Below, piece by piece: positions 41,303 to 50,261 of a DNA stretch of 51,068 nucleotides (positions are counted from its first letter, which is position 1; every line of letters begins with the position of its first letter). The DNA is from a virus. The stretch covers positions 1 through 51,068 of IMG/VR virus record IMGVR_UViG_3300009436_000032; one strand, written 5' to 3'. The notes beneath the pieces are model-generated. The model did not search any database, was not told the DNA's origin, and saw only the letters and a list, made by a program, of their open reading frames with translations. The translations under genes were made by a program, and so were the position numbers.

Positions 41303-43163
41303 ATTCTAACATTATATCTTTTAATATATTTTCAACAGCTGCGTCTTCGTCAATTCCATTTTCCCCAATTACTAAATCAATTATTTCCTTTTTACTCTTA
41401 ACGGTTCTCCACATTATCTCTGATATTGTACTTAAACCACTTCTAGAAAATAATTGGTAATAAACTGTAACGTTATTAGGTTGACCAATTCTGTGACTCC
41501 TATCTTCAGCTTGTTCATTATTTCCAGGTACCCAATCAAATGAATTAAATATTACATAACTAGATTTGGTTAAAGTAATACCAACACCAGCTGATATTAT
41601 ATTACCAATAAATACCTTAACTTTTTTGTCTTTTTGAAACCTATCAATACTACTTTGTTTATCGATATCAGACATACTACCATGGTGAGTAACACACTTA
41701 TTACCGAAATGTTGTTGTAAGGTTAATAACTCATCAGTAAAATTTGTAAATATTATAACCTTTTCCTCTTGTTCAATAATATCTTCAGTTAATTTAATAG
41801 TATTTGGTATCATTTCCATGGCAACAAACTTTCTTAATAAACCTAATTCTACTAATTCTTTTTGTGGTACACCTTTTTTACCATTTAATTTACGATTTAT
41901 TAAGTATTCTTCCCATAATTCCTCATAATTTAATTCTTGCTCTTTAGTCATTTTATAATCTTCTATAATTATATTTTTCTCTGGCATATCCTTTATAACA
42001 TCCTTTAATCTTCTAAGTAATAAATGTTTAGTTTTAAATGCTAATTCTTGTAAGTTTTCAGCCCCCTTAGTTAACCAAACTTTTTTATTACCACCATTTT
42101 TTAATTTAGTCGTTATCTGTCTACCCTTACAATATCTTTGAACAAAGTGTTTCCAATTATCAGTTATAGGTGTCTTAATTAATTTTAAAAGATTATAGTA
42201 ATCCATTGGTCTATTAGCAACTGGTGTACCACTTAATAACCACACTTTTGGGATATACTTACAAACTTCTTTCATTATGGCACCCCTCTTTGAATCTTTA
42301 TTTTTAAGTTTATGAGCTTCATCGATAATACATAAGTCAAACCTAGATTTAATCATAGTTTGTAAGTGGGGTTTAATATCCTTAGCTTTAATGTATTTAT
42401 CTGGTAATTGGTGAAAGTTTTTTAATATATCAAAATTAATTATAGTAAATTTAGCATCCTTCCATTCTTTACCATTTATAATTGCCGTATCATATTCTTG
42501 GAAGTAATTAATCTCTCTTTGCCAATTTATCTTAACAGCTGAGGGACAAACTATTAGTATTTTTTTAGCACCACTATCTAAAGCAGCAACAATTGATTGC
42601 ATAGATTTACCTAAACCCATAACATCAGCTAAAATTGCACCATCCCTACTTCTTAAGAATTTTATACCACTTTTCTGGTGGTCATAAAATTTTCTACCAA
42701 CCGTACCATCATCTAATACATAGGTGTCTAACTTTTCATATTTTTCAAAATCAACTTCAACCTCTTTCTCTTCAAAGTAAGGGTCTTCTAAAACTTGTGA
42801 CTTAGGTATAAAGTAAGTTTGAGCTTTAGGTTGATTTCTTTTCATTTTACCATAAATATGGAAAGTTTTTTCAGTTTCACCAAGCATAAATTCAATTAAT
42901 ACCCTCTGTGGTTTAAAACTTAAATTCTCACTCTTTTGAAGAGATTCACCAAGGTACTCTGTTATTGTAACCACTTTATCCATATGGATTGGTTCAACCT
43001 CATGATTACGGATAATATACTTTGATTGAAAGTCGGTTAAAGATAACACACCATTTTGTTTAATAAGTGTAGCTTTTAATTTTTTTATATACGGGTTTTT
43101 ACCAGAATAAGATTCAAGTATCCTTATTGCTGTATTACCCTTTATGTCTTCTAAATTTATCAA
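41295..43163 (-). CDS. SNF2-family DNA helicase/translocase
   Basis: 622 residues. Walker A DVMGLGKS (180-187), DEAH (281-284), SGTP (311-314), then in the second lobe IIFTNFTDELL, THHGSMSD, VFIGNIISAGVGITLT and the arginine-finger motif QAEDRSHRIGQ. The order and the RSHRIGQ signature are of the SNF2 family (SMARCAL1/HepA-like) rather than T4 UvsW. The N-terminal 150 residues are an accessory domain. The start is TTG at 43163: no ATG precedes in frame and the next Met is far inside. Roles could be fork repair or recombination. A host-type promoter precedes it. Confidence 0.92.
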   Translation of the reverse strand: MINLEDIKGNTAIRILESYSGKNPYIKKLKATLIKQNGVLSLTDFQSKYIIRNHEVEPIHMDKVVTITEYLGESLQKSENLSFKPQRVLIEFMLGETEKTFHIYGKMKRNQPKAQTYFIPKSQVLEDPYFEEKEVEVDFEKYEKLDTYVLDDGTVGRKFYDHQKSGIKFLRSRDGAILADVMGLGKSMQSIVAALDSGAKKILIVCPSAVKINWQREINYFQEYDTAIINGKEWKDAKFTIINFDILKNFHQLPDKYIKAKDIKPHLQTMIKSRFDLCIIDEAHKLKNKDSKRGAIMKEVCKYIPKVWLLSGTPVANRPMDYYNLLKLIKTPITDNWKHFVQRYCKGRQITTKLKNGGNKKVWLTKGAENLQELAFKTKHLLLRRLKDVIKDMPEKNIIIEDYKMTKEQELNYEELWEEYLINRKLNGKKGVPQKELVELGLLRKFVAMEMIPNTIKLTEDIIEQEEKVIIFTNFTDELLTLQQHFGNKCVTHHGSMSDIDKQSSIDRFQKDKKVKVFIGNIISAGVGITLTKSSYVIFNSFDWVPGNNEQAEDRSHRIGQPNNVTVYYQLFSRSGLSTISEIMWRTVKSKKEIIDLVIGENGIDEDAAVENILKDIMLEYE

Positions 43164-43201
43164 ATTAAATAAAATTATTTATATTTCTTATTTATTACAT
43201 C

Positions 43202-43232
43202 TAAATATAAACATTTTCCGAATAAAAGTCAA
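43202..43232 (-). promoter_or_regulatory. Host-type promoter for the helicase/glutaredoxin unit
   Basis: On the minus strand TTG (43230-43232), 20 nt, then TATATTTA (43202-43209), one base from TAnnTTTG. The spacing equals that of the polymerase and nuclease promoters. The leader to the TTG start would be about 30 nt. Confidence 0.4.
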
Positions 43233-43241
43233 TGGTTTGAG

Positions 43242-43275
43242 AACTATTTATAATTTCTAAATATTTATCTAAAAA
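43242..43275 (+). promoter_or_regulatory. Late-type boxes before the 43279 gene
   Basis: AACTATTTATA (43242-43252) and TATTTATCTAAAAAA (43262-43276) lie in the plus direction before the ATG at 43279. The first 11-mer also precedes 2800 and 46413. In this divergent gap a host-type promoter faces left and late-type boxes face right. Confidence 0.5.
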
Positions 43276-43278
43276 AGT

Positions 43279-43797
43279 ATGGGAACACCAAGAAAAATAC
43301 CAATTAATAGAATAAATAAATTTTTCTCAAATGAAGATTTTAATCTTGAGATTGAGATGGGTCGTGAGGTTATAGAAGGTGATGGTAATTTTGTTGTAGT
43401 ACTATATAGAGTTGATAGAGAGTTAACCGCTTCAGATGATATCTATGGTGAGGCTCAAAAGGACGATATACAGTATTTACCACCAGTTGAATTGAGGGTT
43501 ATACCTATATTGGCACCAGCTGAAAATAAGACATATAACCCATCAACACTTAACTATTTAGAAGATGGTCAATTGACATTTGCTATATATGATGCTCAAT
43601 TAGCTGAACTAGATGTAGAGTTAAGTGTAGGTGACTATATTGGTTATTCAGTAAAGGAGACTGAGATGAGATTTTATTCAGTTTCTAATGATGGAAGAAA
43701 GAATTTTGATAACGCTCACACTATTATGGGTTATAAGTCAGCTTATAGAACTGTTGTGTGTGCACCTGTAGATGAAAATGAGTTTAGAGCTCTTTAA
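43279..43797 (+). CDS. Probable neck/head-tail connector protein
   Basis: 172 residues. IPINRINKFFSNEDFNLEI, then VVLYRVDRELTASDDIYGEA, LEDGQLTFAIYDAQLAEL, SVGDYIGYSVKETEMRFYSV and HTIMGYKSAYRTVVCAPVDE. The pattern of a GDYI strand followed by an Arg/Tyr-rich end recalls gp14-type neck proteins, but identity is too low to be certain. It is followed by the gp15-like gene, as gene 14 is in T4. Two late-type boxes precede it. Confidence 0.45.
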   Translation: MGTPRKIPINRINKFFSNEDFNLEIEMGREVIEGDGNFVVVLYRVDRELTASDDIYGEAQKDDIQYLPPVELRVIPILAPAENKTYNPSTLNYLEDGQLTFAIYDAQLAELDVELSVGDYIGYSVKETEMRFYSVSNDGRKNFDNAHTIMGYKSAYRTVVCAPVDENEFRAL

Positions 43798-43801
43798 TAA
43801 G

Positions 43802-44857
43802 ATGGGATTACCTAAAGGATTTAGAAAAAATATAAATATAATCAAGAATAAAGTTGGCTTTGAAAGAAGGCAAGAAATACTCGATGAAATTGATTATAAA
43901 GGGACATACTTACCTAGAGGGGTAATGTATGAAGATATGGATTCATCTTTCATTAAATTTGTAAAGGATGATATGAAAATTGTAATCGATGGTGAAAAGG
44001 TACCAGTTATCTTTTTAACGTTACAAAGATGGTCTGAATTTACTAGAACTTGGCAGCATTCTGACGAGTATAAGAATATTAAGATGCCATTTGTGACAAT
44101 TGTTAGGAGACCAAACCCACAGCCTGGTAAAAATCAAGCTGGTTTGTTTAATATACCTGGTAGAAGAACATACACATACGTCAAAGTACCAACTTTTGAG
44201 GGTGGTAGAAGAGGTGTTGATATATATAAGATTCCTCAACCAACTTCAGTTGATATAACATATGATGTTAGGATATTTTGTAATAGAATGAGAGATTTGA
44301 ATAAATTTAACATTAAAATGTTAGAAGCATTTAATTCAATACAATACTACATAAAAGTTAATGGTCACCCAATGCCTTTGATTTTAAAAAATGTTGGTGA
44401 TGAAAGTAATATCGATGATTTTGATAAAAGAAGGTTTTTCGTACAACCATATGAGATAGTATTAGAAGGTTATGTTCAAGATGAAGATGACTTTGAGGTT
44501 ATACCTACGGTTAATAGAACTATGGTTGTAAATGAAATAATGGAAGGTAAAGTTAAACCTAGAATTAAGTTTTTTCCAAATAAAATTACAAATAGTATTA
44601 ATTGTAATGTTATTTTTAAACCTAATTCTAATAACAATTTTAGTTATAAATCTGAATATGATGTTAAATTTACAGATATACTAAATGTTGTTGACACAAA
44701 TAATATAATAATTAAAGTTAATGGTGTAGAAAAGTTTAATGGTATTGATTTTTCAATGACTAATATTGTGGTTAATGCTGGAGACTTAGTATATATTGAA
44801 ATAACTAGGGATGTTAATAAGACATCTAAATTTACACTTAAAGGAGATTTATTATGA
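43802..44857 (+). CDS. Tail terminator/sheath stabiliser, gp15-like
   Basis: I favour the ATG at 43802 (MGLPKGFRK), 4 bp after the preceding stop; an ATG at 43772 would add ten residues and overlap that gene by 26 bp. The 351-residue protein has VDITYDVRIFCNRMRDLNKF, then a long stretch, then FDKRRFFVQPYEIVLEGYV and QDEDDFEV. T4 gp15 has the same order (a YELSIFTRYEDD segment, then RRRIEWSLTFEVNGW and a PVDD turn). Gp15 caps the tail and sheath and joins them to the neck. The C-terminal 100 residues look like an extra beta-sandwich domain not in T4. A four-base ATGA overlap joins it to the next gene. Confidence 0.5.
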   Translation: MGLPKGFRKNINIIKNKVGFERRQEILDEIDYKGTYLPRGVMYEDMDSSFIKFVKDDMKIVIDGEKVPVIFLTLQRWSEFTRTWQHSDEYKNIKMPFVTIVRRPNPQPGKNQAGLFNIPGRRTYTYVKVPTFEGGRRGVDIYKIPQPTSVDITYDVRIFCNRMRDLNKFNIKMLEAFNSIQYYIKVNGHPMPLILKNVGDESNIDDFDKRRFFVQPYEIVLEGYVQDEDDFEVIPTVNRTMVVNEIMEGKVKPRIKFFPNKITNSINCNVIFKPNSNNNFSYKSEYDVKFTDILNVVDTNNIIIKVNGVEKFNGIDFSMTNIVVNAGDLVYIEITRDVNKTSKFTLKGDLL

Positions 44858-45243
44858 GTTGTACAAGTAATTCACCAAATATAAATAAAACATTTATAAT
44901 TGAACCATACGATGGTTCAGATGCTGAAGTATTTAGTGCTTGTACTGGTTTTTATACTGATTTAATTGAAAATTGTACAGGTGATAGTATTAAGTTAAAT
45001 AGTAATGTAGTTTTATTTGGTAATATGGAACCTGAAAATGATAACTCAAGTGATTTAGGTTCAAGTAATAAAAGATTTAGAGAAATAAATTCATTCAAGG
45101 GTACTTCAACCATTTGGGAAGCTACTCAAGAAGTTACTACACCTAATTTAAATTTAGGTGTAGATTATAAAGGTAATAATAGAATAATTAATGCGAATAA
45201 CTCAATACTTAAAGATGATGTATTATTGGGGGGGAGTTATTAA
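44854..45243 (+). CDS. Small fibre-type virion protein, 129 residues
   Basis: Cys, Asn and Ser-rich start (MSCTSNSPNINKTFIIEPYD) and a segment SSDLGSSNKRFREINSFKG, a motif typical of fibre proteins before a chaperone or tip. It overlaps the gp15-like gene by four bases (ATGA). It ends LLGGSY, as does the next protein. It may be an adaptor for the fibre genes downstream. Confidence 0.5.
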   Translation: MSCTSNSPNINKTFIIEPYDGSDAEVFSACTGFYTDLIENCTGDSIKLNSNVVLFGNMEPENDNSSDLGSSNKRFREINSFKGTSTIWEATQEVTTPNLNLGVDYKGNNRIINANNSILKDDVLLGGSY

Positions 45244-45255
45244 AAAAAAATAGAT

Positions 45256-46272
45256 ATGGCAACAAGAGAAACAAGATTAGTAATTAAAAATAGTGATATA
45301 GTAAACAGACCTTTACCTACAACGCTATTAAATGGTGAGGGTATAGTTAATACTGCTGAAGGTATAATGATTTTTTCAGGTGTATCATCATCAACAAATG
45401 AATGGATACCAGCTGGAACTAATACTAACTTTTTTGAAGTTGGTTCAAATTTATATGACTTACAAATAAGGAATAAAATTATAAAATATGGTGGTGTTTC
45501 TGATTTAACTGGTAAATACCTTAAGGGAACTTCAAACGGTTTCGAATTAGATGATATAACATCAATAGTAGGTGTGGATAGTTTTGTTACAAACATGAAT
45601 TACCTAAATAATGAATTAACACTTGAGCGTAATAATAGTTTAGCTGATTTATCAGTAACAATCGATTCATTTACTGACTTAAAAATTAGTTCTTTAACTG
45701 AAGGTAGGGTTGTTTATGTGGGTGTTGATGGAGAATTGACTGATGAATCTGGTTTTGAATATGATGAATCAACAAATACTTTACTATTAGATAACATAAA
45801 CACATCATCAAATGGTTCAGCATTTATAGGTACTGGTGGGTTAATTGTTGGTTCTGGTGGTAATACAAATACTCCAGGTAATGGTGATGTTGTAATACAT
45901 GGTAGTTTAACAGTATTTGGTGAAGCTATAACAGCTTCAACTAGTGAATTATATATTGAAGATAATAATATAATTTTAAATTACAATCCAGAGTCTGACA
46001 CATCAGCTTCATCTATTGGTGCTGGATTTACAATACAAGATGGTGATGGTTTAAATGGTGATATTAGTTTAGTTATTAGAGCTATGGATAGTTTTTCTGG
46101 TATTGATGGTGATACACCAGATATTAGTGAATATAGTGGTCCAACTGGTGCTAGTAATAGAGCTTTTGTAACACAATTAAATGATATTGTTATTAGAAGT
46201 ACCAATTCGTCAACACCTAATGGTGTAAGAGTATTGGCAGAATTTGATACACTAGATGGGGGTAGCTACTAA
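45256..46272 (+). CDS. Fibre-type virion protein, 338 residues
   Basis: Beta-rich, Gly/Ser/Thr/Asn-rich throughout, with segments typical of fibres: LLNGEGIVNTAEGIMIFSG, GSGGNTNTPGNGDVVIHGSL and ELYIEDNNIILNYNPES. It ends LDGGSY, matching the ending of the previous protein. It starts 12 bp after that gene and is followed by a terminator. A short fibre or baseplate-attached protein is likely. Confidence 0.55.
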   Translation: MATRETRLVIKNSDIVNRPLPTTLLNGEGIVNTAEGIMIFSGVSSSTNEWIPAGTNTNFFEVGSNLYDLQIRNKIIKYGGVSDLTGKYLKGTSNGFELDDITSIVGVDSFVTNMNYLNNELTLERNNSLADLSVTIDSFTDLKISSLTEGRVVYVGVDGELTDESGFEYDESTNTLLLDNINTSSNGSAFIGTGGLIVGSGGNTNTPGNGDVVIHGSLTVFGEAITASTSELYIEDNNIILNYNPESDTSASSIGAGFTIQDGDGLNGDISLVIRAMDSFSGIDGDTPDISEYSGPTGASNRAFVTQLNDIVIRSTNSSTPNGVRVLAEFDTLDGGSY

Positions 46273-46313
46273 TGAATCGTGGTAAATATTGACTTTTACA
46301 TTATTTTAATATA

Positions 46314-46345
46314 TAAAAAAGACACATAATTATGTGTCTTTTTTA
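46314..46345 (+). terminator. Terminator after the 45256 gene
   Basis: GACACATAA (46321-46329) is followed directly by its complement TTATGTGTC (46330-46338), with an A run before and T run after. Confidence 0.85.
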
Positions 46346-46351
46346 TTTTAA

Positions 46352-46382
46352 AACTATTTATAAACAATGGTTGTATATACAA
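46352..46382 (+). promoter_or_regulatory. Late-type box and 12-bp palindrome
   Basis: AACTATTTATA (46352-46362) is followed by the palindrome TTGTATATACAA (46371-46382), 30 bp before the ATG at 46413. The box matches those before 2800 and 43279. The palindrome would lie in the leader. Confidence 0.4.
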
Positions 46383-46412
46383 TCTTAAAAATATTTAAAA
46401 AGACTCATAAAT

Positions 46413-48413
46413 ATGGGAAAAAATAGAAAAAATACCTTTTTACTTAAAAGGTCAAATGTATCTGGTAAAATACCAGACCCTAATGATTTAGTATTAGGTG
46501 AATTAGCGTTAAACCTTAAGGATAGTAAATTATATACTTTAGAGACTGATAATAACTTAGTTAGGGAAATAGGTTGGGATAAATTACCTAGTGATGGTGA
46601 TGGTAGTAATTTAACTGGTGTTGTAAATTCATTAACTAATACTGGTTACGGTATTAACTTAGTTTCTGGTTCTGATGGTGAGTTAAATATTTTATCAGTA
46701 AGTGGTGATACTAATGAAAAAATAATTGTAAGTGAGGTTTCAGAAACTTTAGAAATAAACATTAATGAACCAAACTTAGATTTATGGGGTTTAGTAGTTA
46801 AGGGTAACACCTTAATTTCTGGTGGTGCCACATTCTTAAGTGGGTTAACATTCACGGTTAGTGAACTTAAATATATAATTTCTGATACAATATATACAGC
46901 TGAACCTAGTATAATTACAATAAACCCAGGTAACGCTGATTTTAATAGGATTGATGTCTTAATTGCTGATATTGATGGAAATACTGGGGTTGTTGAAGGT
47001 GTACCTAGTTTAAATCCAGTTAAACCAGAAATTGATTTAACAGCTCAAGTTGAGATTACATTTATAACAGTTAACGCTGGTGAAAATGAACCAGAAATTA
47101 ATAGCTTAAAATTATATGATGAGAATTTAGGTACACCAAGTGGTGAATGGGATTTTTCAACAAACACAGTAACAATTAATCCAGATTCAACAAATGATTC
47201 ATTTAGTGGTACTAAATCTATAGAATTCACAAATACACAAACTAATGATTTTTTCGAAGTAGAATCACTTAATAATTTTGATATAAGTGATAACAATGTA
47301 ATAACTTTTTATATCAAGAATAAGGTTAAGTGGCCAAATAGACACTTTATAAATTTATCATTTATTGATGAAAATGGGAATATTAATGGTATTAAGGTTA
47401 AATTAGATAACAATAGGTATGGTTTTTCACATGCTGATATATCTAGTTGGCAAGTAATTGCAATACCTTTAGGTGATTTTCAAATGTCATCAAATTTAAT
47501 TAAGAAAGTTAGGTTAGAGGTTGATGAGAATAATACCGCTAATGGACTAAACCTTTATATTGATTTAATTAGATTTCAAGCTGGTGCACCAACTACCAGT
47601 CCTCAAAGTATTTGGTTATCTTTTAAGGGTGATGATGGTAATGTGGCTATTGCTCAAAATAATACCGAACAATTAACATTAAGTGGTGGGTCAAATATCA
47701 CAACTAATATACCAAGTAATAATGAAGTAGTATTTAACCTTGATGATGATATTTCATTAAATAGTGTTTCAGCCACAACATTTTATGGTGATGGTAGCAA
47801 TTTAACTGGAATAAGCGGTGGGGGTAAAAATATAACATCAACTGGTGGTACTATAACAATAACTGAAACAAGTACTGAAGTTAATTTAGAAATACCATTT
47901 ACACCTTTTAGGTTTGAGGACACTTTAACAACTAGTGATGATACTTTAACAACGATAAGTACTTACAGTGGGTTAAATAATGATTCTGTCATATTAGTTA
48001 ATTATGTTGTAGCACATAACAATACTAATAATTATGGTTTTTTTAAAAGAACTTTAGCTTTATCTAATAATGGTAGTGATTTAGAAATTAAAGAGGTATC
48101 ATATGATTTTGATTCACAATCTATTGGTTTAAATCCAGATGATGTAGTTTATTCAGTTAGTGGTGATGATTTAATAGTACAAGTTAAGGGTGAAAATTCA
48201 ATCAACTATACTTGGAAATCCACTTGGGAAGTGATTAAGAGTGAAGAAATAATAACTCAAGGTAATAATAATGATAATACTCCAATAATACCAGTTGTAT
48301 CCGTTAGACCAACCACCCCTACTGAAGGTACGGTTGTTATAGATTCTAATTTAGGGTATGTTATTTACTACTTTAATGGTGGTTGGATAAATTCTACTGG
48401 AGCTAACGTATAA
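46413..48413 (+). CDS. Tail fibre protein, 666 residues
   Basis: Starts with the fibre N-terminus type FLLKRSNVSGKIPDPNDLVLG, then ELALNLKDSKLYT, found in many large-phage fibres. A segment of about 200 residues (240-400) is a probable beta-sandwich carbohydrate-binding module (GTPSGEWDFSTNTVTI, NFDISDNNVITFYIKN, IDLIRFQAGAP). FYGDGSNLTGISGGG lies at about 470. The C-terminal part contains further beta units. No S74 or enzyme motif. It is followed by a 4-bp gap to the next fibre gene. Confidence 0.6.
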   Translation: MGKNRKNTFLLKRSNVSGKIPDPNDLVLGELALNLKDSKLYTLETDNNLVREIGWDKLPSDGDGSNLTGVVNSLTNTGYGINLVSGSDGELNILSVSGDTNEKIIVSEVSETLEININEPNLDLWGLVVKGNTLISGGATFLSGLTFTVSELKYIISDTIYTAEPSIITINPGNADFNRIDVLIADIDGNTGVVEGVPSLNPVKPEIDLTAQVEITFITVNAGENEPEINSLKLYDENLGTPSGEWDFSTNTVTINPDSTNDSFSGTKSIEFTNTQTNDFFEVESLNNFDISDNNVITFYIKNKVKWPNRHFINLSFIDENGNINGIKVKLDNNRYGFSHADISSWQVIAIPLGDFQMSSNLIKKVRLEVDENNTANGLNLYIDLIRFQAGAPTTSPQSIWLSFKGDDGNVAIAQNNTEQLTLSGGSNITTNIPSNNEVVFNLDDDISLNSVSATTFYGDGSNLTGISGGGKNITSTGGTITITETSTEVNLEIPFTPFRFEDTLTTSDDTLTTISTYSGLNNDSVILVNYVVAHNNTNNYGFFKRTLALSNNGSDLEIKEVSYDFDSQSIGLNPDDVVYSVSGDDLIVQVKGENSINYTWKSTWEVIKSEEIITQGNNNDNTPIIPVVSVRPTTPTEGTVVIDSNLGYVIYYFNGGWINSTGANV

Positions 48414-48417
48414 AATT

Positions 48418-50250
48418 ATGGCAGAAACATTTAGTATAAAAAGTGGGGTTAATTTAAGTTTAACTCAAACAGAAATAGATAATTTAACACCTAAGAAGGG
48501 TGATTTAGTATATAATAGTACAATTGATTATATTCAAGTTTATAATGGTACTATATGGGTAACATTAGATGGTTTAAACTTAGATGAATTATTCACAATA
48601 GAAAGAGATAATGAAGGTAATATCACAAAAATAATATCAAAGTATGACTTACAAGTACCACCACAATCGATTGAGGTTGGTGAAGCTATAAAAGTATCAG
48701 ATTTGACTCAAGAATTAGGTTATAAAACTAAGTTTGATGGTAGAACTTACATTATAATGAATTATGAAATAACTGATGATGGTTCAGTTAACCCAATTGT
48801 TAAAAAATTTAGTTCACCATCATCATTTGATATACAAGGGTTAGACGACACAACAACAACATTCACTAATTCAGTATCATTTCCGTTAGTTTCTAACCAA
48901 GATGTTATTGGTAAATTATATAAATTAAAAGCTTTAACAACTAAACCCCTTAGAATTAGGTTATTTAGAATTGGTGAAAGTAGTTATGATGAAAATAACC
49001 CACAATTAGAATTACTATTCCCTAATGAAACTAATTTTTCTAATACGATAACATTACAAGGTGAAGATACATTAATAGTCGATGAAATTATACAACCAGA
49101 AGTAACATCTTTAGATGGTTTTGATTTTGAATTAAAACCATTAACTGATTTTGAAGATGGAGCTGCTTATAGATTAATTATAAGTGTGGAAGATTCTGAT
49201 ATCCAAATAAAAGGTACTACATTTATTGGTGGTATATTTGTACCTTATGTTAGAAGAGAATATGGTTGGAGATACACTAAAGAACTAGTGGCTTTTAAAT
49301 CTGATTTAACGCAAGATTTCACAGAACCAAGTTCATTTACTAAGTCAGATTTAACTTTACCTAGACAAGATAGAAATGGTTTAAGTATTCTTATAAAAGC
49401 TAAGGGTGATATTTTAAATGGTCAACCAGTAATATGGAATTATCAAAATAATAAAGCGTTTGCAGTAACTCCTGGAGCGTTACCAAGTCAACATGAAGTT
49501 ATTGGTATATCATTACAAACAGTTTTAGATGGTGAAGATTGTGAGGTTTTAGTTTACGGATTCTGTACCGCTAGAAGAGAAACCACTATCATAGATGATA
49601 GTGAAACTGTATTGTTAAACACTACAACAACTGGAACTATAAGGTCTTTAACGAATGACACTACTTTCCAAGATAGTGGTGGGGGTGATAAAGATTATCA
49701 AAATAGTGAGAATTATTCGATAACATTTGATGCTGGTTCTATTTATACTGTTAAAATTACAGTAAATGAATTTAACTTCGAACACTCAATATCTGGTGTT
49801 TTGTATGATAGATTTGGTTTACAAACATCAGATGATGGTATTAATTACTCAAACGTCTCAATACCTTGGATGATTCAGAGTGATGACCCTACACCACCAT
49901 ATAGTAGTACTAGTGGGCCAACATCTAATGGATATATTTTCCCTAAAGAAAGTGTTGGTTTAATAGGTGAAGTGATAAACACTGGTAAGAGATACGCTAG
50001 GTTTTATTTTAAATCGGATAGTTCAACATCTGACACTGGTTGGGATTTAACTATAGAACCAAACACACCTTACCCAAGTATGGATAAACCAATAGTACCA
50101 GGTAGTACACTTTATTTAGATAATAATTACCCTAGCACATATTTAAATGAAAATAGTAATAGTAACATTTTATATGGGTTTGTTGTTAGTGAAGATTCTT
50201 CAAATGATAGTGTTTTAATGAGAATATATAAACCAAAACCAATTGTTTAA
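48418..50250 (+). CDS. Tail fibre/adhesin, 610 residues
   Basis: The first 55 residues (TQTEIDNLTPKKGDLVYNST, then IQVYNGTIWVTL) are the usual fibre N-terminal motif. The middle carries beta domains (LYKLKALTTKPLRIRLFRIG, AAYRLIISVEDSDIQIKG), and a stretch GQPVIWNYQNNKAFAV then HEVIGISLQTV resembles the capsid- or fibre-decoration module in other phage adhesins. The C-terminal third looks like a lectin-type beta-sandwich. No catalytic residues are visible. It ends 11 bp before the last gene. Confidence 0.55.
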   Translation: MAETFSIKSGVNLSLTQTEIDNLTPKKGDLVYNSTIDYIQVYNGTIWVTLDGLNLDELFTIERDNEGNITKIISKYDLQVPPQSIEVGEAIKVSDLTQELGYKTKFDGRTYIIMNYEITDDGSVNPIVKKFSSPSSFDIQGLDDTTTTFTNSVSFPLVSNQDVIGKLYKLKALTTKPLRIRLFRIGESSYDENNPQLELLFPNETNFSNTITLQGEDTLIVDEIIQPEVTSLDGFDFELKPLTDFEDGAAYRLIISVEDSDIQIKGTTFIGGIFVPYVRREYGWRYTKELVAFKSDLTQDFTEPSSFTKSDLTLPRQDRNGLSILIKAKGDILNGQPVIWNYQNNKAFAVTPGALPSQHEVIGISLQTVLDGEDCEVLVYGFCTARRETTIIDDSETVLLNTTTTGTIRSLTNDTTFQDSGGGDKDYQNSENYSITFDAGSIYTVKITVNEFNFEHSISGVLYDRFGLQTSDDGINYSNVSIPWMIQSDDPTPPYSSTSGPTSNGYIFPKESVGLIGEVINTGKRYARFYFKSDSSTSDTGWDLTIEPNTPYPSMDKPIVPGSTLYLDNNYPSTYLNENSNSNILYGFVVSEDSSNDSVLMRIYKPKPIV

Positions 50251-50261
50251 AAATAAAAAAT

